A DNA stretch of 64,000 nucleotides from Endomicrobiales bacterium. GTDB taxonomy: Bacteria; Elusimicrobiota; Endomicrobiia; Endomicrobiales; JAFGGC01. The position numbers and the translations under genes were made by a program. The stretch's first letter is position 1; every line of letters starts with the position of its first letter. Below are positions 1-8,149 of the stretch, in pieces. The notes below the pieces were generated by a model. The model had not been told where the DNA came from. It ran no database searches and saw only the letters and a program-made list of their open reading frames with translations. The stretch is taken from NCBI GenBank assembly GCA_016930715.1, contig JAFGGC010000011.1:62001-126000 (forward strand). Direction: 5' to 3'.

Positions 1-730
1 TAAACACTTCTTTCAGAAGTTTCTGCGCCTCGGGGTTGCCTTCCGGCCTGACGGTGCGCGAATACTGTATCTCTATAGCCGGCGAACCGCTGTTAATCAT
101 GTCTTCCAGCATCCTGACGGACGTTTTAAGGTCGTTTTCCTCAAAACCCGCAACAACACCCGGAACACCGTATTTTTCCGCGACAAATCTGTACGGTGCT
201 ACTCCGATTATCGCGGAAACGTGGCCCGGGAGTATGAAACCGTCTATCCTGCGCTCCTTCATCTCAAGTATGGCTTTGAGCGCGTTAGGTATGGTCTTGA
301 ACATCGGGAGCACGCTGAAATTCTTTATCTTTCTTTTTTTGGCAATCTTCACCGTCGCCGCTATCGTCGGCGACGTCGTTTCAAAACCGATGCCAAGGAA
401 GACCACCTGTTTTTTCGGGTTCTTAACTGCAATGTCGAGGGCGTCAACCGGCGAATACACGATCCTGACGTCGGCGCCTGTCGTGCGTTCCTTATCCAAG
501 CTCGAGTACGAGCCGGGGACCCTTACCATATCACCGAAAGTGGCTATTATTACGTCCTTATTTTTTGAGAGTTCAATCGCCTTGTCTATGTCTTCGACCG
601 GCGTAACGCAGACTGGGCATCCGGGGCCTGATATCAGCTTGACCGACTTCGAAAAAAAACCCTTCAACCCGAAACGGGCTATCGCCATCGTGTGCGTCCC
701 GCAGACTTCCATCAATACCGGCAGTTTCAT
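1..730 (-). CDS. hypD: HypD, [NiFe] hydrogenase maturation factor (3' end beyond window)
   Basis: HypD is the Fe-S scaffold that works with HypC to assemble the Fe(CN)2CO part of the [NiFe] active site. The ORF is absent from the supplied track because its stop lies outside the window; I translated it from the reverse strand. It shows the HypD signatures MEVCGTHT, GPGCPVC, FGDMVRVPG, FLGIGFETT and PGHVS. The ATG at 730 has an AAGGA-type ribosome binding site, and an in-frame TGA at 752-754 stops any long upstream extension. The protein therefore begins almost directly at the CGTHT motif and lacks the roughly 35 N-terminal residues of E. coli HypD. About 243 codons are visible. It is the last visible gene of the hyp group; hypE probably follows outside the window. 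Confidence 0.95.
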   Translation of the reverse strand, partial: MKLPVLMEVCGTHTMAIARFGLKGFFSKSVKLISGPGCPVCVTPVEDIDKAIELSKNKDVIIATFGDMVRVPGSYSSLDKERTTGADVRIVYSPVDALDIAVKNPKKQVVFLGIGFETTSPTIAATVKIAKKRKIKNFSVLPMFKTIPNALKAILEMKERRIDGFILPGHVSAIIGVAPYRFVAEKYGVPGVVAGFEENDLKTSVRMLEDMINSGSPAIEIQYSRTVRPEGNPEAQKLLKEVF

Positions 731-787
731 CCTGTTAGTCCTTAGCTTCTTTCAATCCAGGGAGTATGCAGACGTTTATTCCGACTC

Positions 788-820
788 CGATGCGGGAAAG
801 AAAAAAACGTTCCCGCATCG
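788..820 (-). repeat. Perfect inverted repeat between the PEP-synthase-like gene and hypD
   Basis: CGATGCGGGAA and TTCCCGCATCG form an 11-bp perfect stem around an 11-nt loop that is T-rich on the coding strand. It starts three bases after the upstream stop codon. No T-run follows the stem on the minus strand, so it is not a standard intrinsic terminator. It may protect or process the mRNA between the two genes. Confidence 0.7.
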
Positions 821-822
821 CA

Positions 823-3429
823 TTATTTCTCCCTCAAATAGCATATTATGCGTTGTTTGACGAGGTCCGAAATTACGTACATCTTGTTCTTTCCGAGGTT
901 GAATACCTTTATCCAGTCCTTCGCCTCGCTGAGCGCCTCGATGTCTGCCGCGTCTTTGCCGGATTTCAGTTTTCCGAGGAGTTTTTCGTTGAAGAAACTC
1001 CCCTTCTTCTGCGAAAATATCGCGGCATAGAAAATATTGGTTTCGACGAGGTCCTGGAAGAAGTGCGTTCCGAAAGAAAGGTCCGGCGACATATCGGTAT
1101 TCTTGAAATCCAGCTCCACCATCATCGAAACGTTGTTTATCTCCGAAAAGCTCACCGGGACGCCCAAAGAAGGAGTCGAGGTTCCCCACCTGCCCGGGCC
1201 TATGATGAGCGCCGAAGTCTTGCGGCGGTCTTCTATGTTCCTGTTCAAACGCCCGACTGCGCGGGCAACGGCGTATTTCTCGTTCATCGTGAGACCGACG
1301 TATGTTTTCGGGTCCACGTAGATTATCTTGTCTATGGCCTCAGATATATTGCCGCCCATGAAATTGCCTGCCGATTCAAACAGCACTTTTTTTGAGTCCG
1401 GCTTTTCGGGGTAGGGCATTCTCTTTCCCTCGCCCATCGTCTGGAGCGGCCTGCACTGCAGGAGGTTTATCTTGAAATTGTTCTCATCGGTGAAGTTGAG
1501 CGTGAACTCGATGTCAACCGGGTATGAATACGCCTTTTCGAGCGTTTTTAGCATCTTCTGCATTTTTTCTATGAACTTTGTTTCCTTTATGAGCTTTTTG
1601 AAGTCTATTATCCAGCTTTCCTCTTCCGTCAGGCCGAGGTCTTTGAGCTTCTGAGTCGCTTCCCGGTCCATCCTGCCGAAATACTCCATGCAAGTGCCGG
1701 TTTTTTCCTTCATCAGCTTGCCTATGTTAGTGGTCTCGAACGAGTTCTGGCTGACGTTCAACAGGTCCACCTTGTGCTGGGAAAAGCGTGCGTCGTCCTC
1801 CTTGCCGGAAGTTGGCGACGTCAAAGGGTCGTCAAGGGCGATTATCTTCGGGTAGTCGTCGTCCACGCGGTTGACTGCCCTAGTTCCGAGGCCGAACACG
1901 AGACGGAGCATACCGCTCTGCGGGTCCATGTTCTCCTTCCAGACGAAAGTATTATAGGATATGCCTACGCCGGCCGCGTCCGGAAAGAAGTAGTGCTTCC
2001 TCTGCGATCCGGAGACCCTCTGTATGAGGAGCGCCATCTGCTCATCCTGCTGGTCGAGGCCCCTCTGCAGGCGGTAGGTGAGCGCGTCGTCGCTCATTGT
2101 GCTCGCGAAAATCTCCTTGATGTATTCTTCGAGCATTCGGTACCGGTGTTCGGGCGAGCCCTGGTTGACGGAGAATATGCTTTCGTATTTGCCCGCGAAG
2201 GCGTTGCCGAAGCTATCTTCAAGAAGAGAGCTCGAGCGTATTATAATCGGCGATTGCCCGAAATACTCTATTATCTGCCATAGTTGTTCCTTGATCTCGT
2301 CCGGGAATCTGCCTTTGAGTATTCTCTCTTTCAGTTCCTTGGCGACCGTGAAATACCCTTCCCTGGTGCGCTGCTGCATGCGCAGGCGCCAAAGTCCGTT
2401 CTGAACGATGTATGTATAGAAAAAATCCGAACCCACGTAAAAAGAGTCGTGCGGCTCGAGCACCTCCGCCCATCTGCCTTCCTTGTCGTTTTCAAGAATC
2501 TTCCTGGAAAGGAGCATCCCTGCGGATTTTCCTCCGACGTAGCCCGTTCCGGTCATCCTTGTTTTCACGGCAATGATGTCCTCAAGCGAAAAATTCGTCC
2601 GGACGAGGTCGAGCATCCTTTTTTCCCTGCCGAGCATCACTTTCGAGAGCTGTTCTATCATTTCCCACTTTTTTTCAAGCGTGCCGGTTGCCTGTACCTC
2701 TTCGGCTTTTATGAAAAGCTTGTCCCAGTAATCCAGTCGCCTTTCCATAATCTCGACGCCGGATTCGGCGAGGTGCGCGAAGAGTTTCGAAGTGTCCATC
2801 GAACTGGTTATCGGCATAAATTTGTCTTTTTCCTGCACGTGCGGAAGGAACATCGTGGGAGAATAACGGTTCCAGACTTTCAGCGGGTGCATGTAATACT
2901 TTTCTTCCACGCGGTAGATGTCTATCAAAAGCTGCGTGGTTTCCCGGATTCTGGCTATTGTCTTGTACGAGTGGCTGTTTCGTATCAGGGCGAAATAGGT
3001 GACGGTGTCAAGTTCAAAAAGATAGGGGCAGGTTACCATGAAGAAATTTCCTATCATAAGGTCCGTCGCCCACGCCGAAAGCAGGTCCGACAGGGAATCG
3101 AAAACGTAGTACACCCCGACCCCTTCGTCCTTTATGATGTTGTGTATCTGCATCGTGAACATCTCGAAACCGCTCTGGGCGTCTAAGTTGTATATCACGA
3201 CGTCGTCGTTCTCGTCAAACAGCGCTTCGTGTTCTGCAAAACGCATGTAAACTACCCGTTTGCCGTCCCTTTTGGCCGCCGCCACGAAGGGCTTGACGAA
3301 ATACTTGTATTCCCCCAGCTCCTGAACCTGCCATACGACGTTATCCCCCAGCCTGAGGTTGTTGATGACCTTGTCCAGGCCTTCGATGCCGGTGGTAGCC
3401 CAGCAAAGCGGGTGTTTGCCGTTTTTCAT
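823..3429 (-). CDS. KaiC-like domain fused to PEP/pyruvate-binding (PPDK_N-like) domain
   Basis: This 868-residue protein has an unknown function. Roughly the first 200 residues resemble a RecA/KaiC-type module, with a TTGIEGLDKVI start, but the Walker A GxxxxGKT loop is degenerate. From about residue 300 it resembles the ATP-grasp pyruvate/PEP-binding domain of PEP synthase and pyruvate phosphate dikinase, including VGGKSAGML, IIRSSSLLEDSFGNAFAGKY and a final LLQCRPLQ. The swivelling phospho-histidine domain and the PEP-utilising barrel of true PEP synthases are not seen; a different C-terminal domain of about 170 residues containing GPGRWGTSTPS is present instead. It is thus unlikely to be an ordinary PEP synthase. 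It overlaps the upstream LOG gene by 4 bp and sits inside the hyp operon. A nucleotide-dependent regulatory or phosphotransfer role is inference. Confidence 0.75.
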   Translation of the reverse strand: MKNGKHPLCWATTGIEGLDKVINNLRLGDNVVWQVQELGEYKYFVKPFVAAAKRDGKRVVYMRFAEHEALFDENDDVVIYNLDAQSGFEMFTMQIHNIIKDEGVGVYYVFDSLSDLLSAWATDLMIGNFFMVTCPYLFELDTVTYFALIRNSHSYKTIARIRETTQLLIDIYRVEEKYYMHPLKVWNRYSPTMFLPHVQEKDKFMPITSSMDTSKLFAHLAESGVEIMERRLDYWDKLFIKAEEVQATGTLEKKWEMIEQLSKVMLGREKRMLDLVRTNFSLEDIIAVKTRMTGTGYVGGKSAGMLLSRKILENDKEGRWAEVLEPHDSFYVGSDFFYTYIVQNGLWRLRMQQRTREGYFTVAKELKERILKGRFPDEIKEQLWQIIEYFGQSPIIIRSSSLLEDSFGNAFAGKYESIFSVNQGSPEHRYRMLEEYIKEIFASTMSDDALTYRLQRGLDQQDEQMALLIQRVSGSQRKHYFFPDAAGVGISYNTFVWKENMDPQSGMLRLVFGLGTRAVNRVDDDYPKIIALDDPLTSPTSGKEDDARFSQHKVDLLNVSQNSFETTNIGKLMKEKTGTCMEYFGRMDREATQKLKDLGLTEEESWIIDFKKLIKETKFIEKMQKMLKTLEKAYSYPVDIEFTLNFTDENNFKINLLQCRPLQTMGEGKRMPYPEKPDSKKVLFESAGNFMGGNISEAIDKIIYVDPKTYVGLTMNEKYAVARAVGRLNRNIEDRRKTSALIIGPGRWGTSTPSLGVPVSFSEINNVSMMVELDFKNTDMSPDLSFGTHFFQDLVETNIFYAAIFSQKKGSFFNEKLLGKLKSGKDAADIEALSEAKDWIKVFNLGKNKMYVISDLVKQRIICYLREK

Positions 3430-3983
3430 TTCCTTTTGCCCCTGTTGATGATGCTTTCAAGAAGTTTTACCGGATCCTCGTCAATCACGAGCCTGTCGTC
3501 AATCGATTTGGCGAATTTTTCGTCCTTGACGTGCCTTAAAAAACCCACGAGCTTGTCGTAGTAGCCGGAGACGTTGAGGATCCCGACCGGCTTGTCGTTC
3601 ATTCCCAGCATCGTCCGTGACAGGACGTCAAACAGTTCGTCGAGCGTTCCGCTGCCTCCGGGAAGCGCCACGAACGCGTCGGAAATCGAGTACATCCTTG
3701 CTTTTCTTTCCTCGAAAGTACCCACCACAATCATATCGCGGACTTCGGGATGCGCCAGTTCCCTGTTTTTGAGGCAGGCGGGTATAACGCCCGTGACGTC
3801 GCCTCCCGAAGCGATGGCCGCGTCGGCCACCCTGCCCATAAGCCCGATCGAACCGCCGCCATAAACGAGTTTTATCCCGCGCTTGGCGAGCAGTCCGCCG
3901 AATTCGGCTGTTTTTTCGGAATACTCGGGCCTTTTACCCGTTTCGGCCCCGCAGAAAACACAAAGCGATCTAACGGAGCTCAA
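3426..3983 (-). CDS. LOG-family nucleoside 5'-monophosphate phosphoribohydrolase-like protein
   Basis: This is a Rossmann-like protein of about 185 residues, the usual size for the TIGR00730/LOG family. Known members release a base from nucleoside 5'-monophosphates. The diagnostic PGGSGTLDE motif is present near residue 112, with YGGGSIGLMG near 42 and the conserved FCGA start. The start codon is TTG at 3983; it overlaps the TGA of the preceding acetyltransferase gene and has an AAGGAG site six bases upstream, so translational coupling is likely. The 3' end overlaps the next gene by 4 bp (ATGA). Why it lies among hydrogenase maturation genes is unclear; it may be a passenger in a long operon. 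Confidence 0.85.
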   Translation of the reverse strand: MSSVRSLCVFCGAETGKRPEYSEKTAEFGGLLAKRGIKLVYGGGSIGLMGRVADAAIASGGDVTGVIPACLKNRELAHPEVRDMIVVGTFEERKARMYSISDAFVALPGGSGTLDELFDVLSRTMLGMNDKPVGILNVSGYYDKLVGFLRHVKDEKFAKSIDDRLVIDEDPVKLLESIINRGKRK

Positions 3984-4525
3984 CGGCCGCTCCTTGTCGC
4001 GGCGTACAGTTTCATATCCCTGAATTTTCCCTTAACACGCAAAAAGGACTTTAACGTGCCTTCATATTTCATGCCTGCTTTTTTCATCACCTTTTCGGAC
4101 GCCCTGTTCTGCACCATGCACTTTGCCTGTATCCTTCGGAGCTTGAGGCTCTCGAAACCGTACCGCATTACCTTTTTTACCGCTTCGGTCATCAGCCCCA
4201 TACCCGAGTAATCGGCCGAAAGAGCGTAGTTCACCTCGGCCCTTTCGTTTTCCAAATCCATCTCAAAAAAACCGCACGTGCCTATCAGTTTGCTCCGGCG
4301 GTATATTCCCCAGTTCTCGGGTACACCGCGCCTGTAGTTGTTGATAACGTGACCGATATACCTTTTTGTTTCACTGATGCCGCGGTGCGGCCGCCAAAGT
4401 GTGAACCTGGAAACCGCGGGGTTCGAGGCATATTCGAACATATCCGCCGCGTCGGAACGCCTGATTTTTTTTAGAACAAGCCTTTTTGTCCTGAGGACCG
4501 GGAATCGCAGCTTATTTGTTTTCAT
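3980..4525 (-). CDS. GNAT-family N-acetyltransferase, RimJ/RimL-like
   Basis: The 181-residue protein matches the single-domain GNAT acetyltransferase size. It has the RimJ-like opening RTKRLVLKKIRRSD, a central IGTCGFFEMD strand, the acetyl-CoA-binding stretch around YSGMGLMTEAV, and a late NRASEKVMKKAGMKYEGTL motif. Family members acetylate N-terminal amines of ribosomal proteins or small amines; the substrate here is unknown. It overlaps hypC by 14 bp and the LOG gene by 4 bp, so it is embedded in the hydrogenase maturation operon. There is no sequence evidence that it acts in hydrogenase assembly. Confidence 0.85.
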   Translation of the reverse strand: MKTNKLRFPVLRTKRLVLKKIRRSDAADMFEYASNPAVSRFTLWRPHRGISETKRYIGHVINNYRRGVPENWGIYRRSKLIGTCGFFEMDLENERAEVNYALSADYSGMGLMTEAVKKVMRYGFESLKLRRIQAKCMVQNRASEKVMKKAGMKYEGTLKSFLRVKGKFRDMKLYAATRSGR

Positions 4526-4748
4526 CGCCTGGCATATTGAACGCTTCGTCTATGATTTTAAGGGTGTCGAGAGCTTCCTCTTCAGTGAGCTTTTGTATCG
4601 CAAAGCCCGCGTGCACCATGACATAGTCGCCCTTCGTGGCGCCCGGAAGCAGGTCAAGCTGGACCTCCCGCCTCACTCCGCCGAAATCGGCTTCGGCCCT
4701 GCGGTCTTTGCCTATTCTTATGATTTTACCCGGGATTCCTAAACACAT
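4512..4748 (-). CDS. hypC: HypC/HybG-family hydrogenase maturation chaperone
   Basis: HypC carries the Fe(CN)2CO precursor between HypD and the hydrogenase large subunit. The 78-residue ORF has the defining N-terminal MCLGIPG motif, whose Cys2 is functional after removal of Met1, followed by the small beta barrel typical of the family (EADFGGVRREVQLDLLP, YVMVHAGFAIQKL). No clear Shine-Dalgarno sequence precedes the ATG; the leader is occupied by an inverted-repeat element that also reaches into the end of hypF. It overlaps the downstream acetyltransferase gene by 14 bp. Confidence 0.97.
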   Translation of the reverse strand: MCLGIPGKIIRIGKDRRAEADFGGVRREVQLDLLPGATKGDYVMVHAGFAIQKLTEEEALDTLKIIDEAFNMPGDENK

Positions 4749-4759
4749 ATAAGTCAGTT

Positions 4760-4848
4760 ATGAGTAATGTGTAACGAGCAATGAGCAAAACCTTATTTGT
4801 TGTGGATGTGATGTATAACTCATCACGCAAAACTCATTACTCATTGCT
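4760..4848. repeat. Inverted-repeat element covering the hypF stop codon and hypC leader
   Basis: The stretch carries two nested perfect inverted matches: ATGAGTAATG at 4760-4769 with CATTACTCAT at 4835-4844, and AGCAATGAG at 4777-4785 with CTCATTGCT at 4840-4848. Both arms are built from variations of ATGAGTAAT. The right arm supplies the TAA stop and last residues of hypF (NNSNE). The composition is more AT-rich and repetitive than the flanking genes, suggesting a MITE-like or REP-like insertion. No transposase is present. Confidence 0.65.
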
Positions 4849-7161
4849 GTTGTTGGCCGCTAACCACGCCTGGCCGAGCGAAATGCCTCCATCGTTCGGC
4901 GGAACGAGCTCGTTGAAATAAACATCAAAACCGGAAGCTTCGAGCCTTTGAGCCGCAAGCGAATGAAGAATTCTGTTTTGAAACACCCCTCCGCTTAGCG
5001 CTACGGCCCTTATACCGTGTCTCCTTGCCAAGATGACGCATACCGATTTTATTATTTCCGCCAGCGTGTTATGAAAAGCGGAACTCACGGCCCTCAAATC
5101 GGCGCCGTTCCTCTTGTCCTTGAGTATCTGAAGGACCATATCCCTGATCGATATCACGTGCGTGCCGTCAATCGCCGTATCTATTGAAAAATTATATACT
5201 TTTCTGGCGCAAAAATCCAACGCCAGGCTCTCAAGCTCTATCGCTCCCTGCGCCTCGTACGAGACCTCGTCCCTGAGTCCGAGGATGGCGGCGACACCGT
5301 CAAAGATACGGCCCACGCTGGATGTCTTCGGGCAGTTCACGCCCTTTCGTATCATTTCAGAAACGATGTCAACGGGACGTTTCTTGAAAACCTCGCTGAT
5401 TCCGGAGGCGTAAGCAGATTCCAGAAGAGAAAGCCCGCATCTCCATATCTCCCTGACCGCCTGGTCCCCTCCCGGAAGGGCGAAATACTCCATTTGAGCC
5501 GCCCTTTCGATGTTCCCGTTATTCACGGTAAAGAACTCGCCGCCCCACACGTTCCCGTCCTCGCCCAGGCCGTTGCCGTCAAAGGCTACCCCTATCACGG
5601 GTTTTTTGACGCCTTTTTCGGCCATTACCGAAGCCACGTGCGCCTTGTGGTGTTGCACGGCCACGGTCCTTATGCCCGTCTTTGAAGAAAGCTCCCTTGC
5701 GAAAACCGTGGACAGGTAATCAGGGTGCAGGTCGTGAACCGCAACCGACGGCGTTACTTTCAGGTATTCCGTGAACCTCTTAAAAGACTCCTCGTAGAAC
5801 CTAAGCGCCTCTCTGTTGTCAAGATCGCCTATGTACTGCGAGACGTAGGCGTTAACGCCCCTCGTGAGGGTAAATGTGTTCTTGAGCTCGGCCCCCGCAG
5901 CGAAAACGCAGGGCATTTTTCTTGACGGGAATATGCTTATCGAATCCGGGACGTAACCCCTGCTTTTCCTGATGTAGACCGGGCTTGACGGTTCGGGCAG
6001 CATTATTATCGAATCATCGCACCTGTTGTGGATCTCCCTGTCGTGCGTCAGGAAGTAGTCCGCTATGCCCGCGAGCTTTATCTTCGCCTCTTCTTCGGTT
6101 CTCGATATAGGCTCGTCGGCGAGATTTGCGGACGTCATCACGAAGACCGCCGGCGCGTTTTTTCGAATTCTTTTGAAAGAGTCAAAAAGAAGATGGTGCA
6201 ACGGCGCGTAGGGCAGCATTATCCCGAGGAAGGCGTTCTGCGGGGCTATAACGTCGTATGAGGCCTTTTCTAGGTTCTTCCTTTTTTTTAAAAGGATTAT
6301 CGGCCTTGCCGGAGAACAAAGGAGCTTCTTTTCGGCTCGGCTCAAAAGGCAGAGTTTTTTCACGGCTTCGACGTCGGCTGCCATCAGGGCGAAGGGTTTT
6401 GCCGGGCGATTTTTACGCTTTCTCAGGAGCTGCACGGACTTCATGTTCTCCGCGTCGCAGCAGAGGTGATAGCCTCCTATTCCCTTGACGGCCAGTATCC
6501 TGCCTTCGGAAATAAGCCTTGCCGCTGAGACGACCGCTTTCTCTGTCTCGGAAATACCGGCGAAATCCGAGCCGCGTAAAACGATCTCGGGGCCGCATTC
6601 CGGGCAGGCGTCGGGCTGTGCGTGAAACCGCCTGTCAAGCGGCTCCGAGTATTCTTCGCCGCATAACCCGCACATCTTGAAAACAGACATAGTCGTGTTA
6701 GGCCGGTCATAGGGCAGTTTCCTGATTATGGAGAATCTCGGCCCGCATTCGGTGCAGTTTATGAACGGGTATTTATAGCGCCTGTCGGAAGGGTCTTTCA
6801 TCTCCTTAAGGCATTTTCCGCATACGGCGATATCCGGGGGTATTTCGGCGGTCAGTTTATCCTCGGACCTGCTTGAAGAGATGCTGAATGACGGAAATCC
6901 CGCGGGTTTTTTTTCGGCGAGCCTTATGGAAGATATCCTTGATTGTCCGGGCGCGTGCTTTCTGATCTCTTTTACAAACCTCGAAATATCGCTCTTTCTG
7001 CCTTCGGCGTGTATTTCGGCGCCTTGCGGCGTGTTACGGACTTCGCCTTTTATCGAATGTTTTTTCGCTAGCCTGTATACGAACGGCCTGAAGCCTACCC
7101 CCTGCACTCGCCCCGACACGGAAACAAGCGCCGATTTAATCGCCTTCGATGCTTTCGACAT
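4837..7161 (-). CDS. hypF: HypF carbamoyltransferase, hydrogenase maturation
   Basis: HypF uses carbamoyl phosphate and ATP to make the thiocarbamate on HypE that becomes the cyanide ligands of the [NiFe] site. The 774-residue length and domain order are canonical: acylphosphatase domain near residues 8-95 (GRVQGVGFRPFVYRLA), zinc-finger region with four CxxC pairs near 114-195, YrdC-like nucleotide domain near 205-390, and a Kae1-like C-terminal domain with the metal-binding HHKAH and SGGVFQNRIL motifs. It overlaps the end of hypA by 26 bp. The last residues are encoded by an inverted-repeat element that also provides the stop codon. Confidence 0.97.
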   Translation of the reverse strand: MSKASKAIKSALVSVSGRVQGVGFRPFVYRLAKKHSIKGEVRNTPQGAEIHAEGRKSDISRFVKEIRKHAPGQSRISSIRLAEKKPAGFPSFSISSSRSEDKLTAEIPPDIAVCGKCLKEMKDPSDRRYKYPFINCTECGPRFSIIRKLPYDRPNTTMSVFKMCGLCGEEYSEPLDRRFHAQPDACPECGPEIVLRGSDFAGISETEKAVVSAARLISEGRILAVKGIGGYHLCCDAENMKSVQLLRKRKNRPAKPFALMAADVEAVKKLCLLSRAEKKLLCSPARPIILLKKRKNLEKASYDVIAPQNAFLGIMLPYAPLHHLLFDSFKRIRKNAPAVFVMTSANLADEPISRTEEEAKIKLAGIADYFLTHDREIHNRCDDSIIMLPEPSSPVYIRKSRGYVPDSISIFPSRKMPCVFAAGAELKNTFTLTRGVNAYVSQYIGDLDNREALRFYEESFKRFTEYLKVTPSVAVHDLHPDYLSTVFARELSSKTGIRTVAVQHHKAHVASVMAEKGVKKPVIGVAFDGNGLGEDGNVWGGEFFTVNNGNIERAAQMEYFALPGGDQAVREIWRCGLSLLESAYASGISEVFKKRPVDIVSEMIRKGVNCPKTSSVGRIFDGVAAILGLRDEVSYEAQGAIELESLALDFCARKVYNFSIDTAIDGTHVISIRDMVLQILKDKRNGADLRAVSSAFHNTLAEIIKSVCVILARRHGIRAVALSGGVFQNRILHSLAAQRLEASGFDVYFNELVPPNDGGISLGQAWLAANNSNE

Positions 7162-7483
7162 ATATTTCTTTTCCGGATACCGCTACGATGTCGGACCCGC
7201 CGCAGGAAGGGCAGGCAAGCGCGACCAATTCGTCCTTGGTGATCTTTTTGGAACAGGTCTTGCAGACCGCGGCAAGAGGCACGGTCTTGTACTCTATGAC
7301 ACATCCTTCGGCTATGGTATTCGGAAAAACGTGGTCTTTAAGGGAATGGTCGAGAAAATCCCTTTCCACCCCGGAGGCCTCTCCTATGACCACGGTTACT
7401 TTCGATATCCGCTTGAGCGAGTTGTTCAGCGCGTGTTTCTCCATAATCTTCCAAAGGTCCTGCGCCATGCCTAGTTCATGCAT
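7136..7483 (-). CDS. hypA: HypA nickel-insertion protein
   Basis: HypA, with HypB, delivers nickel to the hydrogenase large subunit. The track ORF starts at 7555, but HypA proteins begin MHE, and MHELGMAQDLW starts at 7483, giving the usual length of about 115 residues; His2 is the nickel ligand. The zinc site is seen as CKTC and CPSC pairs near residues 75-95. It follows the HycF-like subunit gene by 40 bp and overlaps hypF by 26 bp. No hypB is visible in the window. Confidence 0.96.
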   Translation of the reverse strand: MHELGMAQDLWKIMEKHALNNSLKRISKVTVVIGEASGVERDFLDHSLKDHVFPNTIAEGCVIEYKTVPLAAVCKTCSKKITKDELVALACPSCGGSDIVAVSGKEIYVESIEGD

Positions 7484-7523
7484 TGTTTTCTCCGTTACTA
7501 TTTCAGTTGTTTTATGCCGCGTA

Positions 7524-8147
7524 TTAAGGTTGTTTGGCGGTCTGATTGAAATCAAGGACGATGTGACGGCACTTGGGGCATAAAAGCCGGTAGAGGTCTT
7601 GCCTTTGTATGGGAGGCGGTACCAGCTCTCCAGGAATCTCCGAGGTCAGGTTCATGTCTTTCTGCTCGACGTATATAAGATTGAAATTCCCGAAAGCAAG
7701 CGGTCCGAGGCGTTCAAAAAGCCACATCAGATGCTCCCTGGGGCCGATTATCTCGCCGCAGTCCTTGCATACGATCAGTTCCTTGGTCACCCCCGCGCTC
7801 AATGTCGACCTGTCGAAAGTTGAAAGGTCATATTCGGGGCCGAGCTTCACGCCTTCTTTGGTGGTGCATAAAAGCTCGCATTGACCGCAGTACATGCACA
7901 GGTCATAGTGCCAGATGACGTCCCTTTTAGGGTCGTTGCCTTCGGCGTGATCGATAACCTCTATGGCTCCAGAGGGGCATACCTGCGCGCAGGCCCCGCA
8001 GGCGATGCATTTTTCGTCGTTCGGTTCAGGCCGGCCCCTGAATCCGGGAAACGGCGTGTGTTTTTCGAAAGGGAACTTGGTTGTCATCGCTTTCGAGAAC
8101 AACGCCTTTATCGCGTATCGAAGTTCGTTTATCTTGGGCAGCTTCAT
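7524..8147 (-). CDS. Hydrogenase ferredoxin subunit, HycF/HyfH/NuoI-like
   Basis: This 207-residue protein is the probable 8Fe electron-transfer subunit next to the hydrogenase small subunit. It has FRGRPEPNDEKCIACGACAQ, close in arrangement to formate hydrogenlyase HycF, followed by a second motif CMYCGQCELLC that lacks the usual proline. Two further CxxC pairs (CKDC near residue 127 and CPKC near 190) lie in the C-terminal part, as in HycF/HyfH, and may bind zinc or iron. It is two bases after the MrpG-like gene. Ferredoxin is the likely direct electron donor or partner; this is inferred from the family. Confidence 0.9.
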   Translation of the reverse strand: MKLPKINELRYAIKALFSKAMTTKFPFEKHTPFPGFRGRPEPNDEKCIACGACAQVCPSGAIEVIDHAEGNDPKRDVIWHYDLCMYCGQCELLCTTKEGVKLGPEYDLSTFDRSTLSAGVTKELIVCKDCGEIIGPREHLMWLFERLGPLAFGNFNLIYVEQKDMNLTSEIPGELVPPPIQRQDLYRLLCPKCRHIVLDFNQTAKQP

Positions 8148-8149
8148 CT

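Noticed and set aside
788-820. Hairpin as an intrinsic terminator
   Set aside because: No T-rich tract follows the stem on the minus strand; the T-run lies in the loop instead.
36-860. 274-residue plus-strand ORF
   Set aside because: It is antisense to a clear HypD reading frame that runs off the left edge; no family features were seen in the plus-strand translation.
2284-3186. 300-residue plus-strand ORF
   Set aside because: It is antisense to the KaiC/PEP-binding protein gene, whose own translation has coherent motifs.
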